From the NCBI GenBank assembly GCA_030835065.1, contig JAUQWR010000863.1:1-5423 (forward strand): a stretch of 5,423 bases of DNA. Reading direction: 5' to 3'. Source of the DNA: Candidatus Kapaibacterium sp. (GTDB taxonomy: Bacteria > Bacteroidota > Ignavibacteria > Kapaibacteriales > UBA2268). A program made the translations under genes and the position numbers. Each line of letters begins with the position of its first letter. The stretch's first letter is position 1. Below are positions 1 through 5,030 of this stretch, piece by piece. The notes beneath the pieces are model-generated. The model ran no database searches and was not told where the DNA came from. It worked only from the letters and a program-made list of their open reading frames with translations.

Positions 1-831
1 GAACCATTTGATGGGGAATTGATTCAGGGAAATAATGTTATTATCGGCTATTATGCTCAACATCAGGCAAGCGAATTGACTGGTGATTTATCTGTTTTCG
101 ATTTGATTGATTCTGCAGCTACCGGTGATATGCGCACTAAAGTAAGAAGTCTTTTAGGAGCTTTTCTTTTCAGTGGTGATTCTGTTTATAAAAAAGTTAA
201 GGTTCTTTCAGGTGGTGAAAAATCTAGACTCGCTCTTGCCAAAATATTACTCGAACCCGTAAACCTTTTAATTCTTGACGAACCTACAAACCATTTGGAT
301 ATGGCTGCTAAAGAAGTATTGAAAAATGCTTTAATTGATTTTTCCGGTGCTTTGATTGTTGTTTCTCATGATAGAGATTTTCTCGAAGGATTGACTCAAA
401 AGACTTATGAGTTTAAAAACAATAAAATTAGTGAATATCTCGGAGATATTAATTATTATCTGGAAAAGAAAAATCTTGAGTCTTTAAAAGAACTTGAAAA
501 AAAGAATGTAATCAAACAAGCTTCATCTTCTGAAATTCCATCAAAAAATCAAAGTGACAGAGAAAGAAAAAAAGAATTTCAAAGAGAAGAGAACAAGTTA
601 AATAAGGCTATCGCTAATTGTGAAAGCGAAATTGCAAATCTTGAAAACAGGATTTCTGAAATTGATAAGCTGTTTGCAGATTCTGAATTTTTCTCCAATC
701 AAGAAAAATATTTAAAGACAAAACAAGAATATGACAAATTAAGAAATGATCTTGACGAGAAAATGAACCAATGGGATACATTGGTCCAAACACTCGACAA
801 TTTAAAAACTGAATATTCTGATATTATTTAG
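1..831 (+). CDS. ABC-F family ATPase, C-terminal part (5' end outside window)
   Basis: The frame is open from base 1, so this is the last 276 residues of a longer protein; the TTG at 19 is internal. ABC-F proteins are soluble tandem ATPases without membrane domains that act on ribosomes. What remains is the second nucleotide-binding domain: Q-loop GYYAQHQ (nt 49-69), signature LSGGE (205-219), Walker B LLILDEPTNHLD, and the switch histidine in SHDRDFL. The P-loop lies upstream of the window. After the ATPase core comes GDINYYLEKK, then a charged helical tail (about nt 550-825) rich in K/E with heptad-like leucines. This resembles the C-terminal coiled-coil domain of Uup/YdiF-like ABC-F proteins. 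The family is certain; the subfamily (translation factor, resistance protein or Uup-like) cannot be decided from this part. Its last 8 bases overlap the 3' end of the convergent crtI gene, and no terminator is visible behind it. Confidence 0.95.
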   Translation, partial: EPFDGELIQGNNVIIGYYAQHQASELTGDLSVFDLIDSAATGDMRTKVRSLLGAFLFSGDSVYKKVKVLSGGEKSRLALAKILLEPVNLLILDEPTNHLDMAAKEVLKNALIDFSGALIVVSHDRDFLEGLTQKTYEFKNNKISEYLGDINYYLEKKNLESLKELEKKNVIKQASSSEIPSKNQSDRERKKEFQREENKLNKAIANCESEIANLENRISEIDKLFADSEFFSNQEKYLKTKQEYDKLRNDLDEKMNQWDTLVQTLDNLKTEYSDII

Positions 832-2314
832 AAATATATTCCAAAACGGATTTTTCTGTGGCTTCAGCTGAAAGCATTACTCCTGGAAGCCCGGCACCAG
901 GATGAGTTCCAGCACCAACTAAAAACAAGCCTTTAATTCTTTCTGCTCGATTGTGTGGTCTGAAATAGGCTGATTGAAGCAAGCTTGGTTCCAATCCCCA
1001 TGGCGTGCCCAGATAGCTGTTTCTCTGTTTTTGAAAATCTTCGGGAGTAAACATTATTTCTACTTCAATATTATCTCTCAGACCAATAAGATCAAAATCA
1101 GCTTCTAAATAATTAATTATTTTATTAGCATAGATTCTTCCCATTTTGCTCCAATCAATATTTGCCGAAAGATTTGGGCATGGCGATAGTATATAAATAC
1201 TCTCAGAACCTTCAGGTGCCATCGAAGAATCAGTTTTGGACGGAACATGCACATATAAAGAAAAATCATCGGCTAATACTTTATTATCGAAAATATCATC
1301 AATCAATTCTCTATATCTTGGCGAAAGAATAATATTGTGATGCAATAGCTTATCATACTTTTTCTTTACGCCTAAATACAACAAAAAAGCACTCATCGAA
1401 TACTTAGATCTATCCAACTTTTCTTGACTCCATTTTCTACTTACTTCATCATCAATCAGTTTTGTATATGTATGATTGATATCGGCATTAGAAATTACTA
1501 CATCAGCTTTGATTTTTTCGTCGGCAACAATAACTGAATCGATTTTTTGTTTTACAATATTAATTTTCTGAACTTCAGAATTGTAATAAATTTTTCCACC
1601 AAGCTCTTCGAATAGTTGCACAAAAGCATTTACCAAAGATTTCATACCACCTTTAGAATACCAGATACCTCCAGTCTTTTCGAGATAAGAAATCATTGAA
1701 TAAATAGCTGGAACTCTAAATGGATTACCACCAATAAACAATGGATGAAAAGAAAAAATAAATCTATGTCTGAAGTCATCGAAATACTTTTTTGCATTAG
1801 AATAGCAAGTATCTAAAGCACCAATTTTTGCAGCTTTTGGCATCAAAGAGAGCATTGTAGTAATTTTATCAAAGCTAATAGCACCTAATCCATCGGTAAT
1901 AACTGAGTCATATATTACTTTTGATTTTTCAATAAATTTATCATAATTAGCTGCATCATTTTTATCGAATTTAGCCATTTGAGTTTTCATCTGCTCAGAA
2001 TCGCCAGAATAATCAATAGATGAATTATCATGAAAGAAAACTCTATAAAACGGATCTAAAGGTAATAATTCCAGATAATCTTCTATTTTTTTTCCGGCTT
2101 TATTAAATATTTTGTTTATTATATCTGGGGCAGTAATTAGAGTAGGTCCCATATCAAAAGTATAATTATCTTTAGAAAATTGCTGTCCATGCCCTCCGGC
2201 AAATCTTTGTTTTTCGTAGATACTAACGTCAAAACCTTCTGAAAGCAGACGAATACCAATTGAAAGCCCGCCAAACCCGGCTCCAATAATAATAGCTTTT
2301 TTCTTCATAAACAT
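824..2314 (-). CDS. crtI: Phytoene desaturase (CrtI family, FAD-dependent)
   Basis: Complete gene of 496 codons, the usual CrtI length (about 490-500). CrtI is a membrane-associated flavoenzyme that desaturates phytoene stepwise, typically to lycopene. Visible motifs are the N-terminal dinucleotide fold (AIIIGAGFGG, residues 7-16, with an acidic residue at the end of strand 2 in YEK), YTFDMGPT (51-58), FSFHPLFIGGNPF (187-199), SPRYRELIDDIF (331-342), TDSSMAPEG (361-369), YFRPHNR (450-456) and the C-terminal FAD motif LVGAGTHPGAGLPGV (465-479). From memory these blocks match classical proteobacterial-type CrtI (such as Pantoea) more closely than CrtD or CrtN, so lycopene formation is the best guess. 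A 3,4-desaturase (CrtD) role remains possible. The usual GGR after the second beta strand reads GGH (residues 40-42). The start may be codon 1 (2314) or codon 3 (2308). The second fits the family N-terminus (MKKKAIIIGAG) and has a weak GGA 5 nt upstream. A terminator hairpin lies just before the gene. Confidence 0.93.
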   Translation of the reverse strand: MFMKKKAIIIGAGFGGLSIGIRLLSEGFDVSIYEKQRFAGGHGQQFSKDNYTFDMGPTLITAPDIINKIFNKAGKKIEDYLELLPLDPFYRVFFHDNSSIDYSGDSEQMKTQMAKFDKNDAANYDKFIEKSKVIYDSVITDGLGAISFDKITTMLSLMPKAAKIGALDTCYSNAKKYFDDFRHRFIFSFHPLFIGGNPFRVPAIYSMISYLEKTGGIWYSKGGMKSLVNAFVQLFEELGGKIYYNSEVQKINIVKQKIDSVIVADEKIKADVVISNADINHTYTKLIDDEVSRKWSQEKLDRSKYSMSAFLLYLGVKKKYDKLLHHNIILSPRYRELIDDIFDNKVLADDFSLYVHVPSKTDSSMAPEGSESIYILSPCPNLSANIDWSKMGRIYANKIINYLEADFDLIGLRDNIEVEIMFTPEDFQKQRNSYLGTPWGLEPSLLQSAYFRPHNRAERIKGLFLVGAGTHPGAGLPGVMLSAEATEKSVLEYISK

Positions 2315-2321
2315 CCATAAT

Positions 2322-2356
2322 AAAAAAAATAAAGCACCTATTAGTAGGTGCTTTAT
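2322..2356 (-). terminator. Intrinsic terminator of the sigma/anti-sigma/Spy cassette, within the crtI leader
   Basis: Perfect 12-bp inverted repeat (ATAAAGCACCTA at 2345-2356 on the minus strand, complementary arm at 2329-2340) around a 4-nt loop CTAA, followed on the minus strand by an unbroken T-run (2328-2322). This is a textbook rho-independent terminator for transcripts coming from the Spy-like gene, whose stop is 36 nt upstream. Read on the plus strand there is no comparable T-run, so it acts in one direction. The T-run ends only 7 nt before the upstream crtI start codon (2314), so any crtI promoter must lie in or before the hairpin. Confidence 0.88.
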
Positions 2357-2366
2357 ATTCGAATAA

Positions 2367-2386
2367 CGTCATAATTTATTATAACG
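2367..2386 (-). promoter_or_regulatory. Small hairpin with a TATAAT hexamer upstream of crtI (possible crtI promoter area)
   Basis: Between the Spy-like stop codon and the terminator lies an 8-bp inverted repeat with one G-U pair in the minus-strand RNA (arms 2367-2374 and 2379-2386, loop 2375-2378). It overlaps a perfect TATAAT on the minus strand (2383-2378). No convincing -35 hexamer is found 16-18 nt upstream, where the Spy-like coding region begins. If TATAAT is used, transcription would start about 2371 and the crtI leader would contain the whole terminator hairpin. In such A+T-rich DNA the hexamer could be chance, so this is only a candidate. Confidence 0.22.
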
Positions 2387-2392
2387 ACAATT

Positions 2393-2923
2393 TTAGTCTT
2401 CAGGATCATCTAAAGGGAATTTACCTCTACCCTGACCTCTGCCGTCTCTCGGACCGCGATCATCGCCGCCTCTATGTTTCATTATAGCTTCTTTAGCTTT
2501 TTCTTGAAATACAGCTTCAAAGAGTAAGAATTTTGCAAATTCTACATCATTGAGAATTGATTTGGCAATTTTTTGTTTTTCTGTATTCAAAGCAAACATT
2601 TCTTCCTGAATTTTAATTATTTTATCAGTTTTAGCTTTGATATCAGCATCTTTATCATTTTTCTTTACAGCCTTACGAAGGCTTTTAAAAGATTTCATTA
2701 ATTCTTGCATTTTTTCAGCCATTTTCATTTCGATTGGTTCAAGCTTAGCAAATAATTTTTCAGCTTTATCATCATCCAAATCGAGAACATCAGTCATTCT
2801 TTCTTTCTTTATTTCGAGTAATCTTTCTGCTCTTGGCGGCATTGGAGGCTGAGCAAAAACGCTCATACTGCTAATAAGAGCAAAAAATCCTAGTATTGCG
2901 ATTTTAAGAATTGATTTTTTCAT
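2393..2923 (-). CDS. Secreted Spy/CpxP-like helical protein, probable periplasmic sensor or chaperone of the ECF cassette
   Basis: 176 residues. A clear Sec signal peptide opens the protein: MKKS, a hydrophobic stretch (residues 5-20), and a likely signal peptidase I site SVFA|Q after residue 24. The mature part (about 30-150) is nearly all charged amphipathic helix. Two repeats recall the LTxxQ units of Spy/CpxP/ZraP proteins: VLDLDDDKAEKLFAKLE (46-62) and ILNDVEFAKFLLFEAVFQ (123-140). This fold covers periplasmic chaperones (Spy, CpxP) and metal sensors (CnrX/ZraP). There are no cysteines and one histidine (150), but several methionines. The C-terminus (151-176) is an unusual Arg/Gly/Asp-rich tail, richer in G+C than the surroundings. 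The gene starts inside the anti-sigma gene (20-nt overlap) and is followed by a terminator, so it is the last gene of the cassette. A role in sensing the envelope signal that releases the sigma factor is inferred from position; the family is assigned from pattern, not from a profile search. Confidence 0.78.
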   Translation of the reverse strand: MKKSILKIAILGFFALISSMSVFAQPPMPPRAERLLEIKKERMTDVLDLDDDKAEKLFAKLEPIEMKMAEKMQELMKSFKSLRKAVKKNDKDADIKAKTDKIIKIQEEMFALNTEKQKIAKSILNDVEFAKFLLFEAVFQEKAKEAIMKHRGGDDRGPRDGRGQGRGKFPLDDPED

Positions 2924-3545
2924 TTTTTAATTCCTTTATTATTTCTTCAAATTGTTCATCATTTAAATTTTCGATTTCATCGAAAACAGTGCTCGGAGAA
3001 ATAGTCGAGCCATTAAATAATTCCGGAGAATCATTATAGATTTTTTCTAATTCATTACCATGTTTTTCTATAGTTTTTTCGTCAAAAACTTTTTCTTCTA
3101 CATTATTTGCATTGTTAGTAATACTAGTATTATCAGAATTTTGATTTATATTTACTTTTGTAGAATCATGCTTTTTAGTATTAAAAAGATTATTTCCACC
3201 AACATTAAACATAAAAAAGACAATTACAACAGCAACAATACCAACACTAGGGAAAAGCACTCTACTAACGAAATTAAATTTACTTTTTGCTCTTTGCTTA
3301 TCGAGACCATCAATAACCCTAACAGAAATATTTTTGGTTTGTTGCTTAAGGATTCCATCAATATCCATAGCTTCAATACGAGCAAAAAGCGATAGACCAT
3401 CATTTACTTCTTTTACTAAATCGGGAAAGAGAGGTAAATTATTTTCGAAAAAGATTTTATCCTCAGCATTAATTTCACCGAGTACATAGTCCGGCAGCAA
3501 TTTCTGCATTTTATTATAATCCGGTAAGTTATGGTCGGTATTCAT
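2904..3545 (-). CDS. Single-pass membrane anti-sigma factor
   Basis: 213 residues, directly after the ECF sigma gene with 1 nt between stop and start, which marks it as the cognate anti-sigma factor. The N-terminal cytoplasmic part (about 10-60) resembles anti-sigma domains: LPDYVLGEINAEDK followed by an acidic amphipathic helix. It lacks the zinc motif HxxxCxxC, and the protein has no cysteine at all. One transmembrane helix is evident at about 93-114 (core VGIVAVVIVFFMF), preceded by positive charges (KQRAKSK), so the N-terminus is inside. The outer part starts with a low-complexity Asn/Lys/Ser/Thr linker (117-150). It ends in a short acidic helical region, IENLNDEQFEEIIKEL (191-206), which could contact the Spy-like protein encoded next. 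The sigma factor would be held at the membrane and freed by proteolysis or a conformational change. Sequence similarity to any named family is weak, so context carries much of the call. Confidence 0.82.
   Translation of the reverse strand: MNTDHNLPDYNKMQKLLPDYVLGEINAEDKIFFENNLPLFPDLVKEVNDGLSLFARIEAMDIDGILKQQTKNISVRVIDGLDKQRAKSKFNFVSRVLFPSVGIVAVVIVFFMFNVGGNNLFNTKKHDSTKVNINQNSDNTSITNNANNVEEKVFDEKTIEKHGNELEKIYNDSPELFNGSTISPSTVFDEIENLNDEQFEEIIKELKNEKINS
2932..2937 (-). promoter_or_regulatory. Shine-Dalgarno site of the Spy-like gene, inside the anti-sigma coding region
   Basis: The minus strand reads AAAGGA here, with 8 nt to the ATG at 2923. It fixes the start of the Spy-like gene inside the final codons of the anti-sigma gene and points to translational coupling of the two. 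Confidence 0.7.
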
Positions 3546-3546
3546 A

Positions 3547-4119
3547 TTAATTGTCCTTATTCAAAAATTCAGATAATTTTTTTACAGCTTGAAAATAGTT
3601 AGCTTTCAAACCGCCCACGCTAGTGCCAAGGACGGAAGAAATTTCATCGTAAGTGAGACCTTCAAAGTACTTCAAAGCAAACGTTTCACGTTGTTTTTCG
3701 GGTAATCGAGCTAAAGAGCTCAAAAACTTCAATTCTAATTCTCGTCCTTCGAGCATTTGCAAAGGATTTGGACTATTATTAGACATTTCCCTAACAGAAT
3801 CAATGCTTTGCCTTTTGAAAACAGAGAAAATACTTTTTTTTCTTTTGAAGTTGATTGATTGATTTACAGAAATTCTATAAAGCCATGTTTTTATATTACT
3901 TTCTTTGCGAAACTTATCAAGATTATTTAAAGCCTTGATAAAAACTTCTTGAGTAACATCTTCAGCATCATCGAAGTTATTTAAGTAACGTAGAACAGTT
4001 GCAAATACAAATTTTTGATATTTACGTACAAATGCAGTTGCCGCGCGCTGATTACCGGTATTGCAATAGGCATCGATAATTTCTATATCACTTAGTTCCG
4101 TCAATAATACTGCTTCCAT
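3547..4119 (-). CDS. ECF-type RNA polymerase sigma factor
   Basis: 190 residues, the normal size for an extracytoplasmic-function sigma-70 factor, with regions 2 and 4 and no region 3. Region 2 spans about residues 27-95. It includes the core-binding segment DAEDVTQEVFIKAL (51-64) and the promoter-melting/-10 part KTWLYRISVNQSINFKRKK (77-95). After a linker (about 100-130), region 4 (133-186) carries LPEKQRETFALKYFEGL and the helix-turn-helix LTYDEISSVLGTSVGGLKANYFQAVKKL-type segment (155-182) that reads the -35 element. The GGLKANYFQAVKKL ending is typical of Bacteroidota-related ECF factors. It heads the sigma/anti-sigma/Spy-like cassette. No Shine-Dalgarno sequence precedes the ATG at 4119, unlike the two genes behind it. 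Its targets are not visible, but the flanking same-strand genes crtI and cruF make carotenoid synthesis a candidate regulon. Confidence 0.95.
   Translation of the reverse strand: MEAVLLTELSDIEIIDAYCNTGNQRAATAFVRKYQKFVFATVLRYLNNFDDAEDVTQEVFIKALNNLDKFRKESNIKTWLYRISVNQSINFKRKKSIFSVFKRQSIDSVREMSNNSPNPLQMLEGRELELKFLSSLARLPEKQRETFALKYFEGLTYDEISSVLGTSVGGLKANYFQAVKKLSEFLNKDN
3554..3558 (-). promoter_or_regulatory. Shine-Dalgarno site of the anti-sigma gene
   Basis: The minus strand reads AAGGA inside the last codons of the sigma gene, 8 nt before the ATG at 3545. It supports that start and coupled translation of sigma and anti-sigma factor, which keeps the two in balance. Confidence 0.7.
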
Positions 4120-4155
4120 TTTATTAAAATCATTTATTCAACCGACTTCATGATA

Positions 4156-4181
4156 TTAGATACAATTTTTTTTAAATGGTT
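4156..4181 (-). promoter_or_regulatory. Candidate ECF-type promoter of the sigma cassette (AACC - 17 nt - TCTAA)
   Basis: In the 72-nt gap upstream of the sigma gene the minus strand carries AACC (4181-4178), 17 nt, then TCTAA (4160-4156). ECF promoters commonly have an AAC-containing -35 element and a -10 element such as TCTGA/TCTAA about 16-17 nt apart, and ECF factors often transcribe their own operon. The start point would be near 4149, giving a leader of about 30 nt. The same pair was not found upstream of cruF or crtI. The motif is short and the region A+T-rich, so confidence is low. Confidence 0.3.
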
Positions 4182-4191
4182 TAATCAATTT

Positions 4192-4884
4192 TTAAAAATA
4201 TGAACCAATAAAGCAAATTAATTGAGCGAAGTAGGCATGAAATACTATTCTTGGAGTTTTTATCATAAATAAATTACTTTCATATCCGATCTTTGCAAGC
4301 ATAGTGCCAATCACAAACCAAGCTAGATAATTCATCGGATTGACAATTCCGAACTGCCACTCCCAATAATTCATTAGCATGGCTGTTGGCTCCATAAAAA
4401 AATCAAATACGAGCATAAATAATCCGGTTACTAAAGCTCTTTTCCAAGCAGACTTAAAATTTATTCTTACTCTATATGTAAGAGCAACTGATGACAATAA
4501 AATCATTATCCAAGCTAATCCGATACTTATTGGTACATCAAATAACTTTGGATTGAGTCCATCACCATATTTATATGCACCAAAAACCAAACCTGTTTTT
4601 ATCCCGATTAATTCAATTATCCATGTGGCTACAAATACAAAAACAAGATAATATGTAAATTTTTTGGTATTAAATCTTTCGAATCCATTATTAATTTTAT
4701 AAGTGGAATAAATCATATACGAAGCTAAAATTGGTATCACTAAAGGTGCAGTCAATTTCATCAAGTCTTGAAAAACATCAAAAATATTCCAAACTGCGCC
4801 ACATATCATAAAAAAATATAAACCAATTATATCTATATTATTTTTAATCTTTTCCTTCAATTTCCCACCTATACATAATTTCAT
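4192..4884 (-). CDS. cruF: CruF-like carotenoid biosynthesis membrane protein (carotenoid 1',2'-hydratase family)
   Basis: 230 residues, strongly hydrophobic, with about six or seven membrane helices (approximately 18-36, 46-62, 78-95, 116-137, 148-166, 184-200, 212-229). Motifs of the CruF/DUF422 carotenoid protein family are visible: ELIGIKTGLVFGAYKYG (91-107), DVPISIGLAW (116-125), DFFMEPTA (161-168), NYWEW (172-176) and NYLAWF (185-190). The conserved acidic residues in ELIG and DFFMEP probably serve catalysis. Family members add water to the 1',2' double bond of linear carotene ends such as gamma-carotene, lycopene or bacterioruberin precursors. The exact substrate here is unknown, but a lycopene-type product of the nearby CrtI would fit. 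The start at 4884 lacks a Shine-Dalgarno sequence; a TTG at codon 9 is a less likely alternative. The ECF sigma gene follows on the same strand after 72 nt with no terminator between, so read-through is possible. Confidence 0.85.
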   Translation of the reverse strand: MKLCIGGKLKEKIKNNIDIIGLYFFMICGAVWNIFDVFQDLMKLTAPLVIPILASYMIYSTYKINNGFERFNTKKFTYYLVFVFVATWIIELIGIKTGLVFGAYKYGDGLNPKLFDVPISIGLAWIMILLSSVALTYRVRINFKSAWKRALVTGLFMLVFDFFMEPTAMLMNYWEWQFGIVNPMNYLAWFVIGTMLAKIGYESNLFMIKTPRIVFHAYFAQLICFIGSYF

Positions 4885-4889
4885 TTTTA

Positions 4890-4897
4890 CAAAAATA
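4890..4897 (-). promoter_or_regulatory. TAnnTTTG-type -7 element directly upstream of cruF
   Basis: The minus strand reads TATTTTTG, a full match to the TAnnTTTG -7 consensus of the Bacteroidota housekeeping sigma factor, ending 5 nt before the cruF ATG. No TTG -33 element is found about 19-21 nt upstream. If active, it would give an almost leaderless mRNA, which fits the missing Shine-Dalgarno sequence. The A+T-rich context makes chance matches likely. Confidence 0.3.
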
Positions 4898-4902
4898 CAT
4901 AT

Positions 4903-4921
4903 AAATGATTATTTATCATTT
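4903..4921. promoter_or_regulatory. Inverted repeat AAATGAT-N5-ATCATTT upstream of cruF, possible operator
   Basis: A perfect 7-bp inverted repeat with a 5-nt TATTT centre, placed 6-24 bp upstream of the candidate cruF -7 element. Position and dyad symmetry suit a repressor or activator site. A T-run follows on the plus strand, so it could also be read as a weak A+T-rich terminator hairpin, but no plus-strand gene lies upstream to need one. Confidence 0.3.
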
Positions 4922-5019
4922 TTTTTTCAAGAAACACTTAGAATTATTATTTTATTCTTATTTATAAATTATGTAATTTTATGTTTATTATAATGTTAAT
5001 TAATTAATTATGAATATTT

Positions 5020-5025
5020 GGCGGA
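5020..5025 (+). promoter_or_regulatory. Shine-Dalgarno-like site of the CAP-domain gene
   Basis: GGCGGA, 5 nt before the ATG at 5031, is the only G-rich stretch in the intergenic region. It favours 5031 over the in-frame ATG at 5010, which has only TTAA repeats upstream and would put the charged, polar MNIWRNT ahead of the signal peptide. Confidence 0.5.
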
Positions 5026-5030
5026 ATACT

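Larger units (their letters stand above)
4885..5030. other. Divergent A+T-rich intergenic region between cruF and the CAP-domain gene
   Basis: 146 bp with only 20 G or C bases (about 86% A+T). It must hold the promoters of both divergent genes. On the plus strand there is a perfect TATAAT at 4989-4994, without a good -35 partner, and a TAATTTTA at 4974-4981 that differs from TAnnTTTG at one position. A period-4 run of TTAA units (15 nt) fills 4996-5010. Such DNA is likely to be bent or easily melted. No RNA gene or small coding region is seen in it. Confidence 0.6.

Noticed and set aside
19..831. TTG at 19 as the start of the ABC-F gene
   Set aside because: The same frame is open to base 1 and encodes family-typical residues just before the Q-loop; a complete ABC-F protein would be about 600 residues or more, so the gene is cut by the window edge.
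2393..2923. Spy-like protein as a carotenoid-binding or pathway enzyme
   Set aside because: It has no recognisable enzyme motif; the signal peptide, charged helices and cassette position fit an envelope sensor or chaperone better.
3060..3395. Plus-strand open frame opposite the anti-sigma gene
   Set aside because: It is Lys/Asn/Ile/Ser/Phe-rich with no domain pattern and mirrors a well-supported gene; the same applies to the plus-strand frames at 2637-2852, 3653-3862 and 4379-4651.
3851..3865. GATT tandem repeat
   Set aside because: It lies inside the sigma factor coding region and encodes ordinary residues of region 2 (NQSIN); it is short and chance-level in A+T-rich DNA.
4126..4135. ATAAATGATT shared between the sigma-gene leader and the cruF upstream region (4901-4910, opposite orientation)
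   Set aside because: A 10-mer of nearly pure A/T shared between two A+T-rich spacers is weak evidence; only one of the copies is part of a dyad.
4188..4199. 12-nt palindrome ATTTTTAAAAAT over the cruF stop codon
   Set aside because: It is A/T only, with no loop and no following T-run on the minus strand, so it is not a credible terminator.
4996..5010. TTAA tandem repeat as a possible phase-variation tract
   Set aside because: It has under four units, and changes there would alter only the spacing upstream of the likely start; no evidence of slippage can be seen in one sequence.
5010..5030. Upstream in-frame ATG at 5010 for the CAP-domain gene
   Set aside because: It lacks a ribosome binding site and adds a polar stretch ahead of the signal peptide; the GGCGGA site favours 5031. 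Not fully excluded.
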